DNA of 64,000 nt from positions 1,548,634-1,612,633 of the forward strand of contig NZ_JHAL01000002.1 in assembly GCF_000738005.1 (NCBI RefSeq), given 5' to 3'. Each line of letters starts with the position of its first letter. The stretch's first letter is position 1. The position numbers and the translations under genes are program-made. This stretch comes from Bifidobacterium crudilactis. Its GTDB lineage: Bacteria; Actinomycetota; Actinomycetes; Actinomycetales; Bifidobacteriaceae. Positions 19,487 through 28,279 of the stretch are shown here, piece after piece. The notes below the pieces were generated by a model that saw only the letters and a program-made list of their open reading frames with translations, was not told the origin of the DNA and made no database searches.

Positions 19487-19825
19487 TTAGAAGGTGATCA
19501 CGAAACGGTAATCGCGTCCGTCAAGAACACTTGACACGTACTCGTCCAAGTCGGATTTGGCGAAATCAACCCCGATGGAACGAAAGCCCTTGATGGCTTC
19601 CGACCGCAGAGTATGAGCTTTCGTCTCATTGCCTGTCGAACGCAGTTTCCTGTCTTCAGCGCTCACGTTTCGCGCCATATCCCACTTCTGGTTTTTATCA
19701 GAATGAATTCGCATGCCTTTATGCATAATATTTCTCGTAATTTCTAAACACATCTCGTCTATGACCGGTCCTTCCGGCCTCATATATTCTCTGTATTCGG
19801 TGATTACTATACACCTGTTTCCCAT
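19487..19825 (-). CDS. Hypothetical small protein (112 residues)
   Basis: I do not recognise this protein. The frame is open to 19864, with a TTG as the earliest start; the first ATG is at 19825 and has no clear ribosome-binding site. The product is polar and charged, has no signal peptide or membrane helix, and ends in a beta-like stretch (RDYRFVITF). The middle is basic (HSDKNQKWDMARNVSAEDRKLRS) and the DNA is richer in A and T than the neighbours, which may mean transfer or weak constraint. It is divergent from the 45-codon SHOCT-like gene 68 bp away. It could still be a spurious frame. Confidence 0.4.
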   Translation of the reverse strand: MGNRCIVITEYREYMRPEGPVIDEMCLEITRNIMHKGMRIHSDKNQKWDMARNVSAEDRKLRSTGNETKAHTLRSEAIKGFRSIGVDFAKSDLDEYVSSVLDGRDYRFVITF

Positions 19826-19893
19826 ATGCCCATTGCTGTCAGCGAATACGCTCCGTGGAGCCAATCAACAGCTTGGCGTGCCATAATCGCCGG

Positions 19894-20031
19894 ATGGACG
19901 ATTACATGTTGGATGGGGACTTCGACCGTGAAACCCTGCAGGAGATGGTTGAACTGCGGGATCTCTTCGAATTGGGCGTCATTGACGAAACGGAATTTTC
20001 GAACCGCATCGCACAGCTGATGGATTGGTGA
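19894..20031 (+). CDS. SHOCT-like 45-residue protein
   Basis: A short frame of 45 codons. The C-terminal 27 residues (EMVELRDLFELGVIDETEFSNRI, in two overlapping helices) match the SHOCT pattern: a helix, the turn L-GVI-, then acidic residues and a second helix ending at a hydrophobic position. SHOCT segments usually form short C-terminal tails of bacterial and phage proteins, so a free-standing one is unusual. No ribosome-binding site is seen. TGCCATAAT, an extended -10-like sequence, ends 6 bp before the ATG, which would make the mRNA leaderless. The convergent siderophore-interacting gene ends 52 bp downstream. Confidence 0.55.
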   Translation: MDDYMLDGDFDRETLQEMVELRDLFELGVIDETEFSNRIAQLMDW

Positions 20032-20083
20032 GCGTCCCGCCACACCTGCCGTATCAGGACATGATTGAGGCGCCTTCCGTCTT

Positions 20084-20827
20084 CTAGAAAGCGCGTCCCG
20101 CTATCCAGTACGCCTGAATGTGCGCTGACTTTCGAGGAAAACGATATCGTCGGCTCACCAGCGGGCGCATCGCCTGAACCGCGGCGCGTTCTCCTGCGGC
20201 CCAGAACTGCCAGTTGTCGAATCCCTCACCATCGTGTCGCAAATCCTCCAGCACTCTTTCAACACAGCTGGCTGGTGTTTCGCGTCCCGTAAATCGCACC
20301 GTGATGCACTGGCCCTCACGTTTCGGCAGAAATGCGGACAGATCATGGGTGCCGCCCAGAACAACCGAGGCATCAACACCGGCCGGCAGACTACGTATGA
20401 TGGAGCACACGGCAGGGAATGCCGTTTCATCCCCATAGAGGACGACGCCCTTGAGCCCCTCACCGGGTTGAAAAGGCCGAGAACCCATCACCTGTGCCTG
20501 CAGGCGGTCGCCCTGTTTGGCGGTATTCGCCCACTGCGATGCAGGCCCTCCGTTCTCATGCTTGAAAAAGTCGACATCACAGGCATCCGCGTTCGGGGAA
20601 AGGTCCGAAATCGTATATCCACGTTGCACCGCACTGCCATCTGCCGAAGGAAACCATAAGCGCAACCACGCGGCGGGGCCCTGCAGAGTTTCAGGTAAAG
20701 TCTGGTCGGCGGAAAAGGTGACTCTTCTCATCGTCCCATTGCATACTTCCCGTATACCCACCACCTCGAGATCGAGCACTGCAGCGCCCAGCAAATCGAG
20801 AACGGCCCCCTGGATTCCTCTGCCCAC
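20084..20827 (-). CDS. Siderophore-interacting protein (FAD/NAD(P)H ferric reductase, ViuB family)
   Basis: Cytoplasmic flavoprotein that would reduce ferric siderophores to free iron. The 247-residue product has the FAD-binding motif RGYTISDL (near residue 70; usual R-Y-T), a PASQWA loop near 95, GDETAFPAV (near 135) and the C-terminal family signature WAAGERAAVQAMR followed by an aromatic YW close to the end. The GTG start follows GGGAG at a normal distance. No siderophore transporter is adjacent. The use of heme or other iron compounds is possible. Confidence 0.85.
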   Translation of the reverse strand: MGRGIQGAVLDLLGAAVLDLEVVGIREVCNGTMRRVTFSADQTLPETLQGPAAWLRLWFPSADGSAVQRGYTISDLSPNADACDVDFFKHENGGPASQWANTAKQGDRLQAQVMGSRPFQPGEGLKGVVLYGDETAFPAVCSIIRSLPAGVDASVVLGGTHDLSAFLPKREGQCITVRFTGRETPASCVERVLEDLRHDGEGFDNWQFWAAGERAAVQAMRPLVSRRYRFPRKSAHIQAYWIAGRAF

Positions 20828-20990
20828 AGTATTCTCCCGTCAACGATTCTTCTGCAGGCAATTCCCTCGGCGGGGATGGTTCCTGACACATCCGGCATGA
20901 ATGTTCATGATTCTATGGAAAGGATGGGGAGGTGTAAAGAGTCCAAGCCGAATTCATCACGACCCGTTGCTCAGACCCGACGAATGCGGA

Positions 20991-22100
20991 TCACACGCCC
21001 GATACTCGCCCAGTCCGCCGCCACTGGTCAATCGCCTGTTTTGCAAAGCGGAACATCACATACATCACCATGACGAAGGCAAACGCGGTTTCCACATGCT
21101 GCAGGGCGAACAGCCATGAGGGCACCGCCCAGCCCACGCCCGAAAAAAGTCTGAGGGATTTCAGCAGTGCTGTCGCGGTGATGACGAAGGGGAAGGTCAT
21201 CGCCGCATAGGAGGGGGCGAAGGGAATACGCAGCAGTCGGGGCATCTGCGTGAGCACGACGGCGAAGAGCAGCTGGGCGCATATCACCATCACCAGCACC
21301 ATATAGACGTTCGGACGACTCTCGGCGGTGGTGTAACCGGCGATGCACAGGCTCATCGGCGCCGCGTAGATGCAGAAGGAGGGGCGCGCGGCCTGCGGCA
21401 GCGGCATACGAAGCATTCTCATGGTCACCACGATGAAACTCAGGCCATACAGCAACAGTCCGCACCAGAAAATCAGCAGTCCGAGGGCCTGCTGTCCAAG
21501 CGACTGCGAGGTCACCGAGGCGACCACGATGCCCACGAAGCCTACAAACCATGTGGGATATACGGCAGAGAGCTCGAAACGACGGATAACGAAGCGGCTG
21601 GTGATATGCACCATGAGGATGATGTTGCAACTCACGGCAAAATACCATAATGCGACAGCCAGAACATGCCAGGTGCCCGGCAGCGGGGCGAGGTAGCTCG
21701 CATATTGCATCATCGACATCAGCACGGTGGCGGACACCGGAGCAACCATCGGATTGGACATATCCTCGCCAAGAACGATGCTGGGGTGAATCAGGCATTT
21801 GATGACGATGGTGGAGAAGAAGGGAAGAGACAAGAGCGCAAACAGCACATGCAGCCAGTTGGCGTCATCGGGGAACATCATGCCCAGCAGCGCGCCAAGC
21901 GCCAGTATGCCGAGGGTCAGGCCACCTTTGGGCAAGGGAACGGAACGATGATAGCTTCGCAACCGTGATTCAGGGGCTTCGGCTGCCAGTTCCGCCGAAG
22001 GACCCGTCAACCCGGCCCGCGAATCCCCATCGGTGCCGCCAAGCCCGTTTTGTGAACCATTCAGAATATTCGATGCTGTGCTCACACCCTCACTGTGCAC
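20991..22100 (-). CDS. TDT-family transporter (TehA/Mae1/SLAC1-like)
   Basis: Membrane protein of about 369 residues with a polar N-terminus of some 50 residues, then about ten hydrophobic helices arranged as in the tellurite-resistance/dicarboxylate transporter family. Typical stretches include PFFSTIVIKCLIHP, FVGIVVASVTSQSLG and APSYAAMTFPFVI. Family members move malate, sulfite, nitrate or other anions, and the substrate here is unknown. The start is uncertain (GTG at 22100 or GTG five codons later). It is divergent from a LysR regulator 88 bp away, which is its likely controller. Confidence 0.85.
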   Translation of the reverse strand: MHSEGVSTASNILNGSQNGLGGTDGDSRAGLTGPSAELAAEAPESRLRSYHRSVPLPKGGLTLGILALGALLGMMFPDDANWLHVLFALLSLPFFSTIVIKCLIHPSIVLGEDMSNPMVAPVSATVLMSMMQYASYLAPLPGTWHVLAVALWYFAVSCNIILMVHITSRFVIRRFELSAVYPTWFVGFVGIVVASVTSQSLGQQALGLLIFWCGLLLYGLSFIVVTMRMLRMPLPQAARPSFCIYAAPMSLCIAGYTTAESRPNVYMVLVMVICAQLLFAVVLTQMPRLLRIPFAPSYAAMTFPFVITATALLKSLRLFSGVGWAVPSWLFALQHVETAFAFVMVMYVMFRFAKQAIDQWRRTGRVSGV

Positions 22101-22188
22101 TCAATATATCCATTCTTCAAATTACTATTAAACATGGTATCTATTCTTATATGGAATTTAATATGCAGACGAGTCGAAAGGACCAAGG

Positions 22189-23127
22189 GTGTCAACCGTC
22201 GACGATCTGAGCTTCACTCATCTGGTAACACTGATAGCGGTTTTTGAAAACGGGGAATTCACCGCGGCGGCAGACGAGCTCGGCATCGCCCAATCCACCG
22301 TGTCCAAACGAATCGCCGCCCTGGAATCGGCATTCGGTCTCCGCCTGTTCATCAGGCGGGCCAAGAGTCAACTTCTTCCGACACCGGCGGGGAAACGTCT
22401 GTATTCCTGTGCCGCGGAGGTACTCAGGCAGTGGTCGGACACGGTCTATCACATGAATCCCCACAACTTCCGAAAAACACCGTTCTCCCTGCTGCTTTCC
22501 CATACGGCTTCCAGCACTCTGCTGCCCAAGGTCATCCGAGGCTTGGACGGCCTGCTGGACACCATGCAGTTCTCGGCCCACACGATGAACTCGGACCAGA
22601 TCATCGACGGCATCATCAAAAAACAAGCGCATATGGGCATCATCGAAAAACCCGTGGATACGGACATGGTGAGGCTCGATGTGCTGGGCGAGGACAAACT
22701 CGTTCTGGCATTCAATACGAGCGCCGAAACGGCGGCATCTGCCGCATCCGCATCCCAGGCTTCCGTCTCACACCATCACGGCAATTCGTCGACGTCACTC
22801 AACGCGTTCCCCGACATCTCTTCTGACGCATTGTGGCTGCTGCGAGAGTCCGGCTCCGGCGTGCGGTATTTCACCGATATGTTCTTCCGAACATTCGACA
22901 TCAGCCCAACGCATATGGTCGAGCTGGACAGCAACGAAAAAATTCGTTCGGTACTCGCCTCGGGAGTGGGGTGCACCGTGCTGTCGGAGAACTGCGTTCC
23001 TCCGAATGTGCGGACCTTCGATCCGGGCGAAGCCTTCATACGTCACTTCTACGCAGTGACGCCCAACACCGGTCTCAACCCTGACCAGCGCATCATCGCC
23101 GAACATGTCATGGAGCTTCTCCGCTGA
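22189..23127 (+). CDS. LysR-family transcriptional regulator
   Basis: The 312-residue regulator has an N-terminal winged helix-turn-helix (about residues 8-65; FENGEFTAAADELGIAQSTVSKRIAALE) and a C-terminal periplasmic-binding-protein-like effector domain. The GTG start follows AAAGGA. A Ser/His-rich insertion around residues 178-205 (SASQASVSHHHGNSS) interrupts the effector domain where the hinge usually lies; this is unusual. The divergent TDT transporter gene is its probable target. The DNA just upstream is strikingly AT-rich. Confidence 0.88.
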   Translation: MSTVDDLSFTHLVTLIAVFENGEFTAAADELGIAQSTVSKRIAALESAFGLRLFIRRAKSQLLPTPAGKRLYSCAAEVLRQWSDTVYHMNPHNFRKTPFSLLLSHTASSTLLPKVIRGLDGLLDTMQFSAHTMNSDQIIDGIIKKQAHMGIIEKPVDTDMVRLDVLGEDKLVLAFNTSAETAASAASASQASVSHHHGNSSTSLNAFPDISSDALWLLRESGSGVRYFTDMFFRTFDISPTHMVELDSNEKIRSVLASGVGCTVLSENCVPPNVRTFDPGEAFIRHFYAVTPNTGLNPDQRIIAEHVMELLR

Positions 23128-23290
23128 AATTCCGACGTCAATGCTCATCCAAGGCATCGGATCGCGGCGGGCGTTCGGTGTTATCACCAGACTGCCGGGC
23201 AGCAGCATCAGAATCATCCTGCAGGACGACGACGCATGTCACTCTTTCGAAGGATACCGGGCAATCCTTGCTGCTTATACTCTCTAGGCT

Positions 23291-23515
23291 ATGGATTGGT
23301 ATCAGATAGGATTTTGGATTGGATTGGGCGTTACGGTGACGGGCTTCATCGTCCTCAGCCTGGGCAGCGCATCTTTCAAACTTAGGGCTTACAGGAATCT
23401 CCCCGCCTGGGACGGCGCGACAAAGCCGCTGCTACGTTGGGGCATGCTGATTCTCATCGTGGGGCTACTGATTTTTGTGCCGGTGCTCTATCACCTGTAC
23501 ATGGCCGCCGCATAG
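23291..23515 (+). CDS. Small membrane protein with two helices (74 residues)
   Basis: No known family is recognised. Two hydrophobic helices (about residues 6-28 and 50-70) are separated by a short basic loop (KLRAYRNLPAWDG), giving a hairpin with both ends outside and the loop in the cytoplasm by the positive-inside rule. The only upstream Shine-Dalgarno candidate is the weak AGG in TCTAGGCT. It stands alone between the LysR gene and an SDR gene. It is probably a real gene, because its hydrophobic pattern is coherent along the whole frame. Confidence 0.6.
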   Translation: MDWYQIGFWIGLGVTVTGFIVLSLGSASFKLRAYRNLPAWDGATKPLLRWGMLILIVGLLIFVPVLYHLYMAAA

Positions 23516-23760
23516 CAACCGTCGGCATTATTGCCATATGCACTCATTGCGGCAGACGCTTGTGGAATACACGCCGGCGCGAGGGATTCGTTCGTATTGC
23601 ATGGATTATCGATGTCGCCCCGCCCTCTCGCATTGCATCATCGCCCCGACTCCATCTCTGAGCTTCACACAGCTCTCAGGATGTGCATCTGGCAATGGCA
23701 TATGGTGAGTTTTTTCACGAGAACCTATACGATGTTCTTACCTTGTACAAAGGAGGAACA

Positions 23761-24507
23761 ATGTCAATGGGGACAAGATTCGACAATCAGACGATCATCG
23801 TCACAGGAGCAGGATCAGGCATCGGCAAAGCCACGGCTGAAAGGTTGCTCGACGAGGGCGGAAGGGTTATCGCCACCGATATCAGCGCGCAACGTCTTGA
23901 GGACCTCACGGCGTCACATCCAAGGGCAAAACTGGAAACACTGGCCGGCGATATCTGTGATGAGACGGTTATAGATGGCATCGTGAACCTGGCGGGCTCG
24001 CACATCGACGGCCTGGTCAACAATGCCGGAATAACCGATGGGTTTCTGCCCAACGCCGAGGTCGACAATGCAACCTGGGACCGAGTACTCGCAGTGAATA
24101 TGACCGCGGTGATGAAGCTTTCCAGAGCCGTGCTGCCGGTCATGCTCGATGCAGGAAAAGGGTCTATAGTCAACGTATCGTCCGAAGCCGCTACACGCCT
24201 GGCGGCTGGTGTGGCGTACACCGCCACGAAGTATGCGGTTATCGGCATCACCAAAAACAACGCCGCTTTCTACACGCGCAAAGGGGTCCGGACCAATGCC
24301 GTCCTACCTGGAGGAGTGGTGACGAATATCGAGGCTCCCTTCAAATCCGAATATGCGATGGAAGTCTTGGGGCAGGCCTTCTCGATGGCCCCTGCACCCG
24401 CCTCGGCAGAACAATTGGCCGCCGCCATCACCTGGCTGCTCAGCGATGACTCGGCGAATGTGTCAGGCTCCGTGGTGAACTCGGACGGAGGCTGGAGCAC
24501 ACTCTGA
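23761..24507 (+). CDS. Short-chain dehydrogenase/reductase
   Basis: Classical SDR of 248 residues: TGAGSGIGKAT near residue 14, DI after the second strand, NNAG near residue 87, the catalytic Ser in NVSSEAA and YTATK near 151-155. The ATG is preceded by AAAGGAGGAACA, one of the strongest ribosome-binding sites in the window, so the longer frame starting upstream is not used. The C-terminal SDGGWSTL is typical. It resembles 3-oxoacyl-ACP reductase-type SDRs, but the fold is used for many substrates and none can be assigned. Confidence 0.85.
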   Translation: MSMGTRFDNQTIIVTGAGSGIGKATAERLLDEGGRVIATDISAQRLEDLTASHPRAKLETLAGDICDETVIDGIVNLAGSHIDGLVNNAGITDGFLPNAEVDNATWDRVLAVNMTAVMKLSRAVLPVMLDAGKGSIVNVSSEAATRLAAGVAYTATKYAVIGITKNNAAFYTRKGVRTNAVLPGGVVTNIEAPFKSEYAMEVLGQAFSMAPAPASAEQLAAAITWLLSDDSANVSGSVVNSDGGWSTL

Positions 24508-24560
24508 CCCAAAGGAACCGCATACGCCGGCATGAGCGGCGAAAACAGTGATTCAACCGC

Positions 24561-24944
24561 TCATCCGGCGATGCTCACCGAGCCTCTAATCACCTGCCAG
24601 CGCCCATCAGTGAGCTTCCATTCACGATGCCAGCGCAACCGCCCTTTAACCCTTTCGCCGTTGATGACATTCACCACATCCGCAACGACTTCGGTTGACC
24701 CCGTGGTCTTACCTTCTCCGGCGCTGGAGCAGCGTCGAGAAATCTCGTCCAAACGCTCGAATCTGGTCGTGCCGTTTCTATGGGACTCCAAGTCATCCTG
24801 TTTGCTCAGATTCTTCCCATCGATGCCGACGAACACGAGGTCATCTGAAATCATCCGGTCCAAGGCTGCCACATCGCTATTCCGCATGGCCTGTTGCAAT
24901 GCCGTCTCAGCAGCATCAATCGATATCGGCTCTGTCTCCTGCAA
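24561..24944 (-). CDS. NTF2-like (DUF4440/SnoaL-type) protein
   Basis: A 127-residue single-domain protein with the NTF2-like cone pattern: an N-terminal helix pair (AAETALQQAMRNSDVAALDRMISDDLVFVGIDG), then beta strands ending WHREWKLTDGRWQVIRGSVS. This layout matches DUF4440 proteins, which bind or convert small molecules or act as dimerisation modules. The TTG start is chosen because GGAGG lies five bases before it. It converges with the SDR gene. No substrate can be proposed. Confidence 0.7.
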   Translation of the reverse strand: MQETEPISIDAAETALQQAMRNSDVAALDRMISDDLVFVGIDGKNLSKQDDLESHRNGTTRFERLDEISRRCSSAGEGKTTGSTEVVADVVNVINGERVKGRLRWHREWKLTDGRWQVIRGSVSIAG

Positions 24945-25201
24945 GTCTTCCTCCTATTTCGGATGCCAGTCCAACAATGGTATACCTGAGTAACGAACTG
25001 CGAATCGTTTACATCGCCTGCAGGATGTCACAGGCGGCGTTAAGATTCTTTTCTGATATACATTCAGGGAATGTCGGGAAGGAGACCAATGGCGTTACCT
25101 GGACTACAGCACAGCGCTAAATCAGATAACCTATGATGTCCGAACAACATCCGCGCAGACGCAAGCTGATCGTTTCAACACTATGACGAGGAGGTCAAGT
25201 C

Positions 25202-26014
25202 CTACTTGCTGTCCCGAATCGGTATCATGTGCGGGTCCATCTCAATAGCATGGGGACCTGCTGTTTTCGGTTCAACTGGGTTGCCTGTGACCATAGCAAC
25301 GCCTCGGCCCTCGGAATCATCTAGTTTCCTTTCAATACGTTCCAACCTATGTGATATTTCTTCGACTTCCTCGTGGTTGATGCTCGATTCCTTATGCTCT
25401 TCGGCACTGACCTCATCGACAATCCACGAAGCCAGAGTGGCGGTCACAACCCCTATCAGCGCTATGCCACCGAGCATAAGCACAAAAGCTATCACCCTAC
25501 CGGTCGATGTGACGGGCGCATAGTCACCATATCCGACAGTGGTAATGGTCACGAAGGTCCACCACAAAGCCTGGCCGAAAGTCTTTATCGAAGCCCCAGG
25601 TGCGGAGCGTTCAGCGTCCAGAACGGCTAATGACCCTATAAACACGATGAGCGTAACCGATGCTCCCACATACATGGTGATACGGCCTCGCAGAGCCATG
25701 CCGCTTGTTCGATGCAAGGCATTCAACGCGGTCAACACACGAAGCACACGCAACGGTCGCACCATGGGCAGAAGAACGACCAATAGATCGAACACATGAT
25801 GTTTGAACCACTCCCATTTCCTCTCCGCCAACAACAGTGAAACCACGTAATCCACCCCGAATACCACCCAAAGCGCATTCATGGAGAACTCTGCAGCGCG
25901 ATTCCAAATTCCTATGGGTTCCGAAAGTATCTGCCACGCGTATATCACCAGGAACAACAATGAAAGGGCCGTCAGCGGCCACTCCGTTGCCGACTCCCAC
26001 TTTTTCAAATTCAT
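25202..26014 (-). CDS. Voltage-gated-type potassium channel
   Basis: Six-helix ion channel of about 270 residues. It has an N-terminal sensor-like part with an S4-type segment (RPLRVLRVLTALNALHR), then helix S5, a pore loop with the selectivity filter TVGYGDY, and helix S6. The C-terminal tail is cytoplasmic, with a heptad-like helix (EEVEEISHRLERIERKLDD) likely to form a tetramerisation coiled coil. S4 has only three or four Arg in spacing, so voltage sensing may be weak. The start was set at the Met with GGTG seven bases before it; the frame is open ten codons further. The role in K+ homeostasis is inferred from family. Confidence 0.85.
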   Translation of the reverse strand: MNLKKWESATEWPLTALSLLFLVIYAWQILSEPIGIWNRAAEFSMNALWVVFGVDYVVSLLLAERKWEWFKHHVFDLLVVLLPMVRPLRVLRVLTALNALHRTSGMALRGRITMYVGASVTLIVFIGSLAVLDAERSAPGASIKTFGQALWWTFVTITTVGYGDYAPVTSTGRVIAFVLMLGGIALIGVVTATLASWIVDEVSAEEHKESSINHEEVEEISHRLERIERKLDDSEGRGVAMVTGNPVEPKTAGPHAIEMDPHMIPIRDSK

Positions 26015-26248
26015 ACTGAGCACCATTGTCGCCCATAGGGACAAACTCGAAGGTCAAGAACACCTTAACGGCGTATGACCCGGTGACTCCACAACACTTA
26101 TCGGGGAATTTCACCCTCTGACCAACTCCGCGTCCTCGGCAGAAGCCCCGCTTCGGCAGGGCTTGCTGTTTTCCTGCTTGGCTCGTTGATGTTTGGCACA
26201 CCTATGGCACACATGATTCACCGAAACCGGGATGAATTGAACACGGAA

Positions 26249-26281
26249 AAAGCCCTGCAGTCGTTGTGGCTGTAGGGCTTT
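26249..26281 (-). terminator. Intrinsic terminator of the gltX-tRNA transcript
   Basis: On the minus strand the sequence forms an AAAGCCCT...AGGGCTTT stem with an internal CAG/CTG extension, followed by TTTTTC. It starts just after the 3' end of tRNA-Gln, so it ends the gltX / tRNA-Glu / tRNA-Gln unit. Confidence 0.85.
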
Positions 26282-26286
26282 CATAT

Positions 26287-26361
26287 TGGCTGGGGTACCT
26301 GGACTCGAACCAAGAACAACTGAACCAGAATCAGCCGTGTTGCCAATTACACCATACCCCA
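26287..26361 (-). tRNA. tRNA-Gln (anticodon CTG)
   Basis: A 75-nt cloverleaf read on the minus strand, including an encoded CCA. The acceptor TGGGGTA pairs with TACCCCA, the anticodon stem GCTGA/TCAGT encloses the loop TTCTGGT (CTG), and the T arm contains GGTTCGAGTCC. The U1-A72 pair is typical of tRNA-Gln. It decodes CAG. With gltX as the only nearby glutamate-type synthetase, it is probably charged by the indirect Glu-to-Gln (GatCAB) route, as in most actinobacteria; that is inference. Confidence 0.95.
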
Positions 26362-26405
26362 ATTGGCTGGCGTAACAACCGTAAAGACGATTGCCGCGTC
26401 CGTCG

Positions 26406-26478
26406 TACCCCCAACCGGATTTGAACCGGTGTTACCGCCGTGAGAGGGCGATGTCCTAGGCCGCTAGACGATGGGGGC
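26406..26478 (-). tRNA. tRNA-Glu (anticodon CTC)
   Basis: A 73-nt cloverleaf on the minus strand. The acceptor GCCCCCA pairs with TGGGGGT (a G-U pair at position 1-72), the anticodon loop CTCTCAC carries CTC, and the T arm reads GGTTCAAATCC. The CCA end is not encoded, unlike in the neighbouring tRNA-Gln. It lies 65 bp after gltX, the gene for its synthetase. Confidence 0.95.
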
Positions 26479-26542
26479 CTTCTTCTGTTATCCGTTGCGT
26501 CGCTTCCGGAGAAAAAACGCAGCGGATACAGAATATACATGC

Positions 26543-28123
26543 TTATAAGTTGTTTTGCAAGCCGCGCAGTCTTGCGAGTGTCACATGCTTGCCGATAATC
26601 TCCATGGATTCAAACAACGGCGGGGAAACACGCCGACCGGAGACCGCCACGCGAATCGGCCCGAAAGCCAGACGCGGCTTGTAGCCACCTTCCTCCACAA
26701 GAACCGTGCTGAGCAGTTCGTGAAGGGTGTCCGTACGCCAATTCTCGTCGGACACGTCATCCAACGCGGCTATGGCCTTCTCAAGCACTTCACCGGCGGT
26801 GGCCTTCAGCTGCTTACGGGCATCGGCCTCGGGCTCCAGATACTCCGCAGTGCTCAGCAGACTGCCGGCCATACCGGAAACCTCGCTCAGCAAGCGCACG
26901 CGTGGCTGAATCAAGGGCGCAGCGGTCTGCAGCACCGTCCGCTCACGGTCGGTCAAGTCATCCCATGTTTCTGCGGAAACCGCATCGTCGCGGAAGAGGT
27001 ATGGAATCGAGCGGCGCAGGAAGTCGTCCTCATCGAGCATGCGAATATGCTCCGCATTGATGGCCACGGCCTTGTCGATGTCGAAATGCGCAGGATTCGC
27101 CTTGACATCGCGAATGTCAAAATGGTCTGCAAGCTCCTGCATGCTGAACACATCGCGGTCAGGGCCGATTGACCATCCGAGCAAGGCGAGATAGTTCAGA
27201 AGCCCTTCGGGAATGAAACCGTGCTCCCTATGCAGGAAGAGATTGGATTCCGGGTCACGCTTGGACAGCTTCTTCTTGCCTTCGCCCATCACATACGGCA
27301 TATGGCCGAAGAGCGGCATCTCCTTGGCGATGCCCAGCTCGATCAATGCTCTGTACAACACGATTTGCCGTGGTGTGGAGCTCAGCAGATCCTCGCCGCG
27401 CAACACCACGTTGATGCGCATCAGCGCGTCATCAACCGGGTTGGTCAGCGTATACAGCGGGTCACCGTTAGGGCGCACGATAACGTAGTCGGGAACCGAA
27501 CCGGCCTTGAAGACAATCTCCCCACGGATGAGATCATCGAACGCCACGTCATCCTCGGGCATGCGAATGCGCAAGGCCGGTTTCCTGCCCTCATCACGGA
27601 AGGCCTGTTTCTGCTCCTCGGTGAGAGTCCTGTCGTATCCGTCGTATCCAAAGGCTTTGGGACGACCTGCGGCGATGTTACGTGCCTCGATCTCCTCGGA
27701 GGTCGAGAAGGACTCATAGGCATACCCTGCCTTGACGAGCTTCGCGGCCACATCCTTATAGATGTCGGTGCGCTCGGACTGGCGGTACGGGCCGTCGGGT
27801 CCACCTACTTCGATGCCTTCATCCCAGTCCAGACCGAGCCAGCGCAGGGCCTCGATGATCTGGTCGTAGCTCTCCTGCGAGTCACGAGCGGCGTCGGTGT
27901 CCTCGATGCGGAACACGAAGGTTCCTTTGGTGTGACGGGCCTCGGCCCAGTTGAACAGTGCGGTGCGCACCATCCCCACATGCGGCGTGCCGGTCGGCGA
28001 CGGGCAGAAACGCACACGAACGTTATCAGGCAACGCGATGTGCTGTGAATGCTTGGCTTTGGTATCCGATGCAATATCCGCAACTGCTGCGGCTGAATCT
28101 TGTTGAGAAGTCTCTTGGGTCAT
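26543..28123 (-). CDS. gltX: Glutamyl-tRNA synthetase
   Basis: Class I aminoacyl-tRNA synthetase of 526 residues that charges tRNA-Glu and, in bacteria without GlnRS, tRNA-Gln. The HIGH-type motif is [10 protein letters not shown] near residue 38 and the KMSKS-type motif is KKLSKRDP near residue 285. The C-terminal helical anticodon-binding half is intact. The frame is open 32 codons upstream of the chosen ATG without similarity. CACAAT lies six bases before the ATG, with only a poor TAGGG, so the start could be leaderless. Downstream are the two cognate tRNAs and a terminator. Confidence 0.96.
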   Translation of the reverse strand: MTQETSQQDSAAAVADIASDTKAKHSQHIALPDNVRVRFCPSPTGTPHVGMVRTALFNWAEARHTKGTFVFRIEDTDAARDSQESYDQIIEALRWLGLDWDEGIEVGGPDGPYRQSERTDIYKDVAAKLVKAGYAYESFSTSEEIEARNIAAGRPKAFGYDGYDRTLTEEQKQAFRDEGRKPALRIRMPEDDVAFDDLIRGEIVFKAGSVPDYVIVRPNGDPLYTLTNPVDDALMRINVVLRGEDLLSSTPRQIVLYRALIELGIAKEMPLFGHMPYVMGEGKKKLSKRDPESNLFLHREHGFIPEGLLNYLALLGWSIGPDRDVFSMQELADHFDIRDVKANPAHFDIDKAVAINAEHIRMLDEDDFLRRSIPYLFRDDAVSAETWDDLTDRERTVLQTAAPLIQPRVRLLSEVSGMAGSLLSTAEYLEPEADARKQLKATAGEVLEKAIAALDDVSDENWRTDTLHELLSTVLVEEGGYKPRLAFGPIRVAVSGRRVSPPLFESMEIIGKHVTLARLRGLQNNL

Positions 28124-28279
28124 GTCCCTATTGTGCCGCGGCAACGGGACGGAAGGAAACAGCACGTAACGGCATTCCTCTGACCTACCGAGAGCTACGG
28201 GACCTGCGTTCATCAGCATGGTCTCTTATTCGCCCGTGGATTGTGTAGTCTGGGGCTGAACAAGCAGGCGGGAGAGCAC

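Noticed and set aside
24945..25201. Small gene or RNA between the NTF2-like and K+ channel genes
   Set aside because: No frame with a ribosome-binding site and no convincing hairpin was found; it appears to hold only 3' and 5' flanking sequence.
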